IMG/VR virus record: IMGVR_UViG_3300005253_000386
Location: 1-36,505 of that record
Length of the DNA stretch: 36,505 bases
Strand: one strand, 5' to 3'
DNA from: a virus
Numbering within the stretch: position 1 is the first letter of the stretch; every line of letters starts with the position of its first letter. Under the pieces are notes generated by a model. The model had not been told where the DNA came from. It did not search any database and saw nothing but the letters and a program-made list of their open reading frames with translations. Positions 28,748 through 36,120 of this stretch are shown here, piece by piece. The translations under genes and the position numbers were made by a program.

Positions 28748-28845
28748 TGTCTTGTCTTACAGCTTGGACACTCACGGATGTCCTCAACCTTTTTCCGTGG
28801 CGACCACTCATACCTGCACTTCACACAAGTAAGTTTCTTCTTCAT
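28681..28845 (-). CDS. Zinc-ribbon protein, first gene of the leftward early operon
   Basis: A 54-residue protein from the third of three nearby in-frame ATGs (28857, 28851, 28845). It reads MKKKLTCVKCRYEWSPRKKV and IRECPSCKTRHWRAPSK, a classic CxxC...CxxC zinc ribbon of the kind found in phage early regions. The promoter's -10 box lies over the two upstream ATGs, so only the third can be translated from that promoter, on a nearly leaderless message. The last ~20 residues overlap the next ORF in a different frame. Confidence 0.6.
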   Translation of the reverse strand: MKKKLTCVKCRYEWSPRKKVEDIRECPSCKTRHWRAPSKYEQNSTGPARSAKSR

Positions 28846-28852
28846 AGTCATA

Positions 28853-28881
28853 ATCATATACCCCTTTCAGGATCCTGTCAA
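28853..28881 (-). promoter_or_regulatory. Strong sigma70-type leftward early promoter
   Basis: TTGACA (28881-28876), a 17-base spacer and TATGAT (28858-28853) on the minus strand: a perfect -35 and a 5/6 -10 at optimal spacing, directly before the early operon. The expected start of transcription is near 28846, at or next to an ATG. The spacer contains the palindrome CAGGATCCTG. Confidence 0.8.
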
Positions 28882-29020
28882 GCCCTTGCCCTGGGCGAAG
28901 GTCCACCCCGGGCTAAATCTCACAAACCATTGGTGTTTAATGCTTTCAGAGTTCTGGATCCAGAATTCCGGATCCGGCCGGGTCAGGGCGCCCTCGCCCT
29001 GGAACAAGGTTCGGGGCGAG
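28868..29020. repeat. Inverted-repeat-rich region between lysin gene and early promoter
   Basis: The 229 bases between the lysin stop and the promoter hold no convincing gene but several palindromes. These are CAGGATCCTG (28868-28877), TTCTGGATCCAGAA (28952-28965), CCGGATCCGG (28968-28977) and AGGGCGCCCT (28985-28994). Two mutually exclusive 7-bp stems also occur: 28984-28990 with 28995-29001, and 28993-28999 with 29014-29020. They could be operators or a terminator/antiterminator arrangement at the end of the late transcript. Confidence 0.35.
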
Positions 29021-29110
29021 CCTTGGTTACGTGTTCTGGTGGCATCGAGCATTTCGCTGTGCCGACACGCAAGGTTGTCGCCCCTTACCTGTATTACATG
29101 ATGACCTACT

Positions 29111-29677
29111 TCAGTCGCGCATCAACCATCCCCCGATGAATGTCTCGTATCGCTTCTGTTCTTCCGCCAGCCGTATGTACCGCCGACGCCGGAGTGTGTT
29201 GATCGCTCGGAATGTCGCGATGGGTACCCACCAAGCCATGGACAGCGCACGCTTCAGCGTCCTGATGGTTTTCTTTCCCACCTTCCCATCCACAACCAAG
29301 TCCGCATACCTGACTCCCTCTTTGTTGAACAAGTTCAAGGCTCTCTGCAAAAACCTTCCCATTGTACGAGGTCCGCAGTTCACGGCTCCATCAAACATTT
29401 CATCCGCTATCTTCGGTGGCATGTCACCGCAACGCAACTTGTCCCAATACCTGAGCCTGTAAATTCTCAGGACCTCCGCAAAGGGAATGTCCCTCATTGG
29501 TCCTCGGTATCCGTTGTGTCTTGCTACCCCGATGGTTATTCCGTAGTTGGTTTCCTTGCCCTTGTCGCGTGGATGGTTCGCGTAGCCGGTCTTTCCCTTG
29601 ATTGGCTTTCCATTCTTCCAAAATCTGACGCCTTCGTTCTTGAGAAGTTTGTTTATGACACTGCCGAATTTAGCCAT
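29111..29677 (-). CDS. Endolysin, GH108 (DUF847) type
   Basis: A 188-residue protein expected to cleave peptidoglycan at the end of infection. It has the family layout: the N-terminal Glu region (LLKNEGVRFW), HPRDKGKETNYGIT (~36-49), YRLRYWDKLRCGDMPPKIAD, EMFDGAVNCGPRTMGRFLQR. A C-terminal peptidoglycan-binding-like half follows (NLFNKEGVRYADLVVDGKVG, KKTIRTLKRAL). No signal peptide is visible, so it depends on a holin. Two membrane-protein genes lie just upstream. Confidence 0.85.
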   Translation of the reverse strand: MAKFGSVINKLLKNEGVRFWKNGKPIKGKTGYANHPRDKGKETNYGITIGVARHNGYRGPMRDIPFAEVLRIYRLRYWDKLRCGDMPPKIADEMFDGAVNCGPRTMGRFLQRALNLFNKEGVRYADLVVDGKVGKKTIRTLKRALSMAWWVPIATFRAINTLRRRRYIRLAEEQKRYETFIGGWLMRD

Positions 29678-29689
29678 ACGCCAGACTGT

Positions 29690-30052
29690 TCAGACCTTCT
29701 CTGCGGTCTTTTTCTTCTGGAGTCCCCGAGACACCATGTATCCCACGGTGACAACGGCAATTCCAATCAGTGCGGCAATTCTCAGGCCAGTCGGCATCGA
29801 GTCATCAAACAGAATCTTTCCAAACGTTCCGTCTGCTGCAATCAATACCACGAACTCGGTGCTGTTGATGCCTGGCTTGATCGCCCGGATCTCCTTGACG
29901 AGACTGACGGCTATTTGCATGTCACGCAGATCTGGCTTTTTCCCTGGCGACACCAGTTCAACCACGGAATCAAGCGTCTTTCCTACCCCTGGCAACAGAG
30001 TCCCCACTGCGTTCTTAACTACATTCAAGAAACTTCTCGGCGTAAATGCCAT
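29690..30052 (-). CDS. Holin-like membrane protein candidate
   Basis: A 120-residue protein. A soluble N-terminal part (SFLNVVKNAVGTLLPGVGKT, LRDMQIAVSLVKEIRAIKPG) is followed by a C-terminal membrane segment (LRIAALIGIAVVTVGYMV) and a basic tail (SRGLQKKKTAEKV). It is 12 bases upstream of the endolysin gene, as expected for a holin or lysis-timing protein. The single clear segment and long soluble part make it unlike classical holins, so the name is from context. Confidence 0.5.
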   Translation of the reverse strand: MAFTPRSFLNVVKNAVGTLLPGVGKTLDSVVELVSPGKKPDLRDMQIAVSLVKEIRAIKPGINSTEFVVLIAADGTFGKILFDDSMPTGLRIAALIGIAVVTVGYMVSRGLQKKKTAEKV

Positions 30053-30053
30053 A

Positions 30054-30359
30054 TCATCCTCCCTTTATCATTTGAATTATTTGATTCCTCATTCCTTCCA
30101 TGTCACTACGGTGGTTTTCCATAATCACGCTCATTTCTTGCCTGTGTTCCTGCGCTCGCCTCGCCTCATCTTGGTCCAACTTCTCGAACCTCTTTGTGAT
30201 TGCACCAAAATTAGAGAATACCGTCTTGAATCTGGACTGAAACACGAACGTCATGATCCCACTCCAACTCATCCCTATCACCCAAGTGACCGCAATAGTT
30301 TTAGCGGCACCCCAAAACAGTGACCAAAGAGCGGCTTCAGTTGCATGCGGCAAGTGCAA
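30054..30359 (-). CDS. Membrane protein with coiled coil (holin or spanin candidate)
   Basis: A 101-residue protein: an N-terminal hydrophobic segment (LWSLFWGAAKTIAVTWVIGM) extending to IMTFVF, then a long charged coiled coil (EKLDQDEARRAQEHRQEMSV). An N-terminal anchor with a coiled-coil periplasmic part is the layout of inner-membrane spanins, but I see no lipoprotein outer spanin partner. The start appears to be TTG with GGGATGAA before it. It lies in the lysis cassette. Confidence 0.5.
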   Translation of the reverse strand: MHLPHATEAALWSLFWGAAKTIAVTWVIGMSWSGIMTFVFQSRFKTVFSNFGAITKRFEKLDQDEARRAQEHRQEMSVIMENHRSDMEGMRNQIIQMIKGG

Positions 30360-30371
30360 TTCATCCCATCC

Positions 30372-31148
30372 CTATGCTGGCCGTAGTGACAATCCTACGG
30401 TTATAGATTCGTCCTGGTTGTTTCCAGCATTGTCCCACCGGACATTAACGGTCGAGGCTCCGGCCAGCGTGGCTCCTTTGGACTCGGCGTGTCGATCCGT
30501 GGACGCTGGCCCATGGTGTAATTCTGTGTATCGGTTCGTCTGACCTCCACCCGGCTCAGTCAAATCATGATTGTGCCTTCCGTGTATCCACGCCACCACC
30601 AATTCGCCAATGTTCGATGGAACGTTCAATGAGTGCTGCTCCGTCTGTGATCCAGCGGCGACTTCAGCGCCAAATGGGGCAATCTGATTTACTCCATTAA
30701 ACTGCCACGCCGAAGCAATGATCCCAGCACCAGCCGCATCAACTCCCAATGTCGTAACGACGATATCTTCTGTGCCAACCAGCGGGTTCAGTATGTACCA
30801 CATCTCCATCCTGGCGCAAAAGGACGGAGGGCCACAGGAGATCGGCGTCGTGCTTCCGAAGGAAAAACCAAACGTCATGCTCCCCCCGCCGCGAGTTACA
30901 TCCTGTATCGCCGTACTGGGGCCGACGTAAACGTTTTCTCTTGCGATCAATGCAAGTTGGAGCCGTAACGGACAGGTGCTTGCGGCGATCACTACGTTGG
31001 AAAGTGTCAGCGTCGTTACTACGTCCGTGAGGTTCACTCCACCTGATTGAACGCTGACAAATGCCAGTGGCTCAACGCACGCTGCGGCGGCACCACTGTA
31101 AACCGCCGCAGAAGAAAACGGGCTAATCCCTGCTAAGGTAAGTCCCAT
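30372..31148 (-). CDS. Surface-type virion protein, unknown
   Basis: A 258-residue beta-rich protein. The end (HAESKGATLAGASTVNVRWD, then ESITVGLSLRPA) carries a pattern common in phage tail and head surface proteins. The middle (NIGELVVAWIHGRHNHDLTE, GGQTNRYTELHHGPAS) resembles jelly-roll adhesins. Low Lys content and many Ser, Thr, Ala and Gly also fit a virion exterior protein. It may be part of a fibre or decoration; no family name can be given. Confidence 0.5.
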   Translation of the reverse strand: MGLTLAGISPFSSAAVYSGAAAACVEPLAFVSVQSGGVNLTDVVTTLTLSNVVIAASTCPLRLQLALIARENVYVGPSTAIQDVTRGGGSMTFGFSFGSTTPISCGPPSFCARMEMWYILNPLVGTEDIVVTTLGVDAAGAGIIASAWQFNGVNQIAPFGAEVAAGSQTEQHSLNVPSNIGELVVAWIHGRHNHDLTEPGGGQTNRYTELHHGPASTDRHAESKGATLAGASTVNVRWDNAGNNQDESITVGLSLRPA

Positions 31149-31628
31149 TTACTCGATGATGATGTACATCGTCACATCAATCCGTTGTGCGGCCGTCCAC
31201 GTTGCACCCGATTGAATGACCAACTGAACGAACATATTTGTTGCCAACGTGTCAGCGCTGAACACTTTCCCAACGTTTGGCTTCGATGCCACTCCCCATG
31301 TCCTCCAATCTGCCGCAACAATGCTGATGTGTCCCAACGTGTTTAGTTTATCGGCAGCACTGAGAGTGAACGCAGCATTGTCGGCTATTTGGGCAAAACT
31401 TGCCCTGGAAAGATAAATGTCCAGATTGGGATTGTTTTGTTCAGAGTCAGCGGCATCGACCGTCTGGACGATTCCTTTTCTTCCATTCGCCAAAACTACA
31501 CCGGCAACCGTTTGTATTGTTCCTAACGTGTCCCCAGCAACATATGCCGCCGTACCCGGGACAACGCTGAACGTGACCTGGATGATGCTCTGCTTTTCTG
31601 CTTCAATAAGATTTACTCGGGTTGGCAT
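31149..31628 (-). CDS. Surface-type virion protein, unknown
   Basis: A 159-residue beta-rich protein (IIQVTFSVVPGTAAYVAGDT, NLDIYLSRASFAQIADNAAF, NMFVQLVIQSGATWTAAQRI, DVTMYIIIE). GGAGAGAAG precedes the ATG, and the stop abuts the next ATG. The style matches 7493-7996, so both may be head-surface jelly-roll proteins. The assignment is by composition and synteny. Confidence 0.5.
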   Translation of the reverse strand: MPTRVNLIEAEKQSIIQVTFSVVPGTAAYVAGDTLGTIQTVAGVVLANGRKGIVQTVDAADSEQNNPNLDIYLSRASFAQIADNAAFTLSAADKLNTLGHISIVAADWRTWGVASKPNVGKVFSADTLATNMFVQLVIQSGATWTAAQRIDVTMYIIIE

Positions 31629-31663
31629 GGCTTCTCTCCTTGGTGTGTTATTTTACATGATGC

Positions 31664-34351
31664 CTAGAACAGTGACTCGACCGTGATTTCTCCAGATTCT
31701 CTCCTGGCAAGCCCGCTAGCACGAAGTAGCCCTCCACCTTCCCTGATTTGTTCAAACGCTCTTACGCCTGCCCGGCCGCCTGGAATAGCCAGCGGCAACG
31801 TCCGCTTGAATTCTCTCAGTCCTTCAGCCCTGCCCCGTGACAGCGCCGATAGCGCCAGCCCCATCTGTGGGATCGGGCCTACGCCAAATCGCGCAAACCC
31901 AGCGGTGAATCCCAGTGGCCGCGCTGCATCCGGAATGATCGGCCATACGTTGTCACGCATGTCCAATCCGGATACCTCCGCTCCACTTGTGATGACGGCC
32001 GTTCCAACCATGTACCGAATGATCCGTTGAACGTCCTGGTTCGCAAAGTCTAGATTCTTTAGAGCCTTTGCAGTTCTTACTGGGGACAGGAATTCAATCT
32101 GCCTGAACGGGAAGGATCCGAGCTGTCCGAAGAACTTTCCTAACGGGCTTTGAAACGCAAGCGGTGTCCCTGTGCTCATGTAGTTGAACTGAGTCAGGTT
32201 CGCCGCTTTCCTCCCCGCCGCCGCCGCCGCTTCCTTGGTGGCCTTAATTCCGGCCTGTAGCCCAAGACGTTCTGCAACTTGTCGCGTTAAAGTCCCTTCG
32301 ATGGCTCCGAAGTACACCCCAAGATATGCCGAGCTGCGGTTGATGTTCTCTGCGGCCTGAAACATGAACATCAACTTGTCGCCTAGCGCGTTCTTGATAG
32401 CCAGCGGTGCGCTCTCCTGTACGAGTTCCCATCTAGACAGGTTGATAACATTCGAGTCCTTTAGAATTTGCTGGATCTCTTTGTTTCCAAGTTTCCCCGC
32501 CGCCATCTCCCTGTATCCGCGCATGAATACTTTCGTCCCAAACTCTGAGAAGGTGTTGATGCCTTGGGACAGGTTTGTGAGAGCAGAATCCACGGCTCCC
32601 CCCAGCGCACCCAAGAACATATTTCCACGAACAAAATCAGCACCTTGCCTGAACGCTATGTGCAAGGGAGCGTTCATCAGGTTCGCTGTGGACTGTTTGA
32701 TAGATTGCCGAAGCGATGTTACGGGTATCGCTCCAGCAAGCATGTTCATCATCGAAGCCATCTTCTGGAAGAATCCTCCAAGCCTAACCTCTGTGGCGTG
32801 CTTGGCCCCAATTTGGTACGAGGCGTAGTCCGTCAGATACCTCGCGGTGGATTCTGGCATCTTTGCCTGATTCTTGAGAAGCCCTTTCAGTTGCTCATGT
32901 GGACGCCGTAGATATATGTACTTCATCGCAGCTCGCGTGTACGAGTCCATGGCTCCGACCACATCCTCAACGTATCCTGTGGCACCTAAACGTGTCTTGA
33001 GAAACGGGTCCTCAACCTTTCCAATGTACTTCACCGCTGAAGCCAGATCCACCGCCACAAGTTCCTCGGCACCCTGAAGCTCAAATATCCTTGGCATGTA
33101 GTCTTGAATCCTTCTCTGCTCTACAATGCCCAGTCGATCCGCAAATTCCTTGAGAATTCCCCTGATCTCATCTGCTGCCACGATGCCTTCCTGTCCGGCT
33201 ACAGCGAAATCTGCCTGCGTTGCCGTCCGGTCAACAATCTTGTAAACGGACTGGCTTTTTTCGTTTCCTTTCCTGATACCTGACTTCTTGTAGATGCCCA
33301 CCAACCGTTTCCCCATGTTCACCAGAGCGTTCAGCCGAGCCTCATGCGCCCCTTGATACATCTCAGAGATTGCCCCAAGACCAAGCTCTTGCATCACGAC
33401 ATCAGTTGGTCTTACCCAAGACACCGATGTTGCCGTGCCGATGTTCTTCGGGTTCTCGATGATGTTCAGGATCCGCTGGAGGATGATCGGCTCAATGCGC
33501 CCGTTAGCCATGTCCGCAATAACGTTTTCAATCCCCTGATCCAGCGGCTTGAATTCTCTACGAGCACCAGCGCCAAGCGATCTCGGGTTCGGCGGCTCCC
33601 ATTTACCCATCGTCCCAAACTTCTCAATGTTGGCGTCGGTCGCCAATGAACCCGGCTGTGTCACGTGTCGCTCGATGGTCTGCTCCTGGAGTCTGGCAAC
33701 TGGAATCTCTTCTGTTACCGGCCGTGCTTTAACCCGTTGAATGGCTCTTTGAAGCAGCACACCTTTATCCGTTGATCCACCAAAAAAGTCTCCAGTGGTC
33801 GTGTCGATCTTTGCCGCTGCCTCGATGTATTCATCGAATACATCTCTGATCTCTTTGATCTTCGGAGATCTGCTCAGGAATTCAAGAAGTTCCACGTGCG
33901 AAGCTGACCTAGGCGTGACAGCAAAAATCTCACCCTGTCCCAACAACTGCTTGAGGGTTAGTCCCTCAGAATTCATCTTGAGAACGTCCTGGATCGCCAA
34001 CTTGATCTCCCCTCCCAATGCAAGGGGTGTCTGGTTGACCCTGGCAAGGTTGCCTGCTGTTTGTGTGAGCGCAGCCGCAACTCTTCCAAGTCCTGATTCA
34101 GCAGGCATCTCAGTCAATATCTGGATGAGATCGGTGTTCTCCGGCCCGAGCGTATCTGCGAGGAGGGCTTGCTTCACTCTCCGCTGTACCTCGGCTCGAT
34201 TGATCCCCGTCTTCGTCAACAACAGCTCCTTGTCTGGAATATCATCAATGAATCGCTTGATGAAGGCTTTGTTGGTGGCCGCAAAGAGGTTTCCTCCCTC
34301 TCCAGGTGAAAAAATACCCAAGTGTTTCCGGACAATCTTGGAATCGGCCAC
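31664..34351 (-). CDS. Large internal virion/polyvalent protein (C-terminal part of a split gene)
   Basis: An 895-residue protein from a GTG. The first ~100 residues (VRKHLGIFSPGEGGNLFAAT, KAFIKRFIDDIPDKELLLTK) match the segment that normally follows the ParB-like domain in DdrB-type polyvalent proteins, so it seems to continue the ORF 34378-36120. The rest is long and helical, with Ala/Gly-rich hydrophobic stretches (MASMMNMLAGAIPVTSLRQS, VRGNMFLGALGGAVDSALTN) and FNYMSTGTPLAFQSPLGKFF near residue 735. Such giant late proteins are usually packaged and ejected with the DNA. No peptidase or transglycosylase motif is visible. Confidence 0.6.
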   Translation of the reverse strand: MADSKIVRKHLGIFSPGEGGNLFAATNKAFIKRFIDDIPDKELLLTKTGINRAEVQRRVKQALLADTLGPENTDLIQILTEMPAESGLGRVAAALTQTAGNLARVNQTPLALGGEIKLAIQDVLKMNSEGLTLKQLLGQGEIFAVTPRSASHVELLEFLSRSPKIKEIRDVFDEYIEAAAKIDTTTGDFFGGSTDKGVLLQRAIQRVKARPVTEEIPVARLQEQTIERHVTQPGSLATDANIEKFGTMGKWEPPNPRSLGAGARREFKPLDQGIENVIADMANGRIEPIILQRILNIIENPKNIGTATSVSWVRPTDVVMQELGLGAISEMYQGAHEARLNALVNMGKRLVGIYKKSGIRKGNEKSQSVYKIVDRTATQADFAVAGQEGIVAADEIRGILKEFADRLGIVEQRRIQDYMPRIFELQGAEELVAVDLASAVKYIGKVEDPFLKTRLGATGYVEDVVGAMDSYTRAAMKYIYLRRPHEQLKGLLKNQAKMPESTARYLTDYASYQIGAKHATEVRLGGFFQKMASMMNMLAGAIPVTSLRQSIKQSTANLMNAPLHIAFRQGADFVRGNMFLGALGGAVDSALTNLSQGINTFSEFGTKVFMRGYREMAAGKLGNKEIQQILKDSNVINLSRWELVQESAPLAIKNALGDKLMFMFQAAENINRSSAYLGVYFGAIEGTLTRQVAERLGLQAGIKATKEAAAAAGRKAANLTQFNYMSTGTPLAFQSPLGKFFGQLGSFPFRQIEFLSPVRTAKALKNLDFANQDVQRIIRYMVGTAVITSGAEVSGLDMRDNVWPIIPDAARPLGFTAGFARFGVGPIPQMGLALSALSRGRAEGLREFKRTLPLAIPGGRAGVRAFEQIREGGGLLRASGLARRESGEITVESLF

Positions 34352-34377
34352 ACCATCGGCACCGTGTCGGGTGGAGA

Positions 34378-36120
34378 CTACCCGCTACAGAGCCGCACCC
34401 TCTCTGAGAGCGCCCTGTCGCGCTTCTGCTCGGCAATCCCCAGCCCTGCCGTCTGCCTTCCATTCGACTCTCCCAAGAATCTTTCAAGCGTCAGCCCATC
34501 ATCCACATCGTCAACCACCCGCAATAGAATCGGCTTCCGCAACGCATCCACCTGTTCCGGAGCAAGCCCAAAGCCTTGAGCGTTTTCCTTCAGGAACTTC
34601 CTGTACGCTTTCGCCTTCTCAGGTTCAGCAGCGTAGATATTCTTTATCACCTGCGTTCGTACATTTCCGGTCATGGCTTGCAGGTCTTTGGTCACGATTG
34701 GAGTTCCAATATCCGTTGTCACCGATGATCCAAGTCTCTTGGCATCGAATGTCCCCTGGATCCTCGCTATCTGCATCTGTGTGGCAACGTCGTCACGGAA
34801 TCTTGGCTGAAGGATATCCCTGAATCCTGGCTCGAAGCTGTTCCTCACGTCATCCACTTCAGCCAGCACGTACCGTCCACTTACTCTCGCGCTCGAAGTG
34901 GGTGTTGAGGCTTCAAACTGTGCTCCGACGTTCTTCACGGCCGGCGACAATGGTTGCTGCTTGGTCAGCGCCAGCAGACCAGCTTCATCAGCGGTGATAC
35001 CCTCCGCAGCGCGTGCCGCAACAGGCCCAACAACTCTCTGGCCTGCCCCAACAACTTGTCCCTCAACAACGCCGGGTGCAGCACCAGCGGGAGCTGGAAG
35101 TGCTCGCTGTCCAGGTATCGCTTGCGCTGGTGCTGGCTGTCTGAACCCTACGGCTGGCTCCAATGCAAGCCGTGCCTGCGCCTGAGCCGCAGGCCCCGCA
35201 AGTTGCGCTTGTCCCGGTATCACCTGTCCCGGCGCTGGCTGCCTGAACCCTACCGCTGGCTCCAGCGGAATCTGCGCTCGCGGTTGTCCTTCGAGAAGCC
35301 GAGCTGCCGGTTGCTCTGGCCCAAACATCCTTGTTTGCCTTGCCGCTGCCGTTGGAGCCGCCTGCAACTCTTCTTTACTGAGGATCCTGAATTCTCTTCT
35401 ACCCTCTGCGCCTATCAGTTGCTCAAAGTTTTTCGCAAAGTCCTTCGCTATCTCCGCATCGCTGGTCTGCCAAACCTTGCGAATAGCTTCTACGGCCTCA
35501 TCGCGCGTTACGGCTCCACCCTCCCTGAACAGTTTGGCCAGCTCCGGATTTTTCTTCAGTGTGTTGATCGTCGCTTCCGTCAGGATCTTTCCGGCCTGCC
35601 TGGACAGAGTTTCCTTCGCCACTGTCTTTGCCACTATCAGCCCCGCCGCCCTTGCCGCTCTGAGCGTTATAGCAGGGACCGATGCCAAAACTTCGGTTGA
35701 CGCTGCGGCCAGGGACGCTATGGGTGCAATAACCTTTGGTGAGATATTGAGGGCTGTACCTGCTTCTATAATTCCTCCAGCCACAAGCCGTCCACCGAAT
35801 TCAAACAATTGGAATGGAAATTGAAGAAGTTCTCCAACATTCTCCGGCGTAAGCCGTTGAAATTTCGGAAATACCTCTTCTTCCTCAAGGCCAAATGGTT
35901 CCGCTGATGGTTCCGCAGGAGCGCCAGGAAGACGTGTCGCAAATATACGACCCAGCGTTGACGCCCTTTGCGGTTCTTCTCCTTGTACTCTTTCCAGAAA
36001 TCTTTGCAGCGTTGGAGCCACCGGAACTCGTCCGGCCGGTGCCGCTGGAGCTGCACCAGGAATCTGTGGTCCTTTCGGACCCTTGGTCAGTTGCTCAAAC
36101 AGTTCTCGTGCTGGTGCCAT
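34378..36120 (-). CDS. Virion protein with DdrB/ParB-like domain (N-terminal part of a split gene)
   Basis: A 580-residue protein. The N-terminus is Pro/Ala-rich. Hydrophobic segments lie at ~105-155. Two imperfect repeats LEPAVGFRQPAP-Q-IPGQ sit in a Pro/Ala/Gln-rich linker (~283-345). Residues ~430-560 resemble the ParB-like domain of DdrB-type polyvalent proteins (GTFDAKRLGSSVTTDIGTPI, VIKNIYAAEPEKAKAYRKFL, LRKPILLRVVDD). The ORF stops just after NGRQTAGLGIAEQKRDRAL, where the family normally continues. The continuation is found 26 bases later in another frame, in 31664-34351. Confidence 0.6.
   Translation of the reverse strand: MAPARELFEQLTKGPKGPQIPGAAPAAPAGRVPVAPTLQRFLERVQGEEPQRASTLGRIFATRLPGAPAEPSAEPFGLEEEEVFPKFQRLTPENVGELLQFPFQLFEFGGRLVAGGIIEAGTALNISPKVIAPIASLAAASTEVLASVPAITLRAARAAGLIVAKTVAKETLSRQAGKILTEATINTLKKNPELAKLFREGGAVTRDEAVEAIRKVWQTSDAEIAKDFAKNFEQLIGAEGRREFRILSKEELQAAPTAAARQTRMFGPEQPAARLLEGQPRAQIPLEPAVGFRQPAPGQVIPGQAQLAGPAAQAQARLALEPAVGFRQPAPAQAIPGQRALPAPAGAAPGVVEGQVVGAGQRVVGPVAARAAEGITADEAGLLALTKQQPLSPAVKNVGAQFEASTPTSSARVSGRYVLAEVDDVRNSFEPGFRDILQPRFRDDVATQMQIARIQGTFDAKRLGSSVTTDIGTPIVTKDLQAMTGNVRTQVIKNIYAAEPEKAKAYRKFLKENAQGFGLAPEQVDALRKPILLRVVDDVDDGLTLERFLGESNGRQTAGLGIAEQKRDRALSERVRLCSG

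Noticed and set aside
28867-29052. Leftward 61-codon frame over the early promoter
   Set aside because: It lies across the palindromes and the -35 box, has low-complexity content and no ribosome binding site.
34245-34487. Third-frame reading across the split polyvalent gene
   Set aside because: It is basic and Cys/Trp-rich with no family pattern and is out of frame with both recognised halves; it is a shadow of the neighbouring ORFs.
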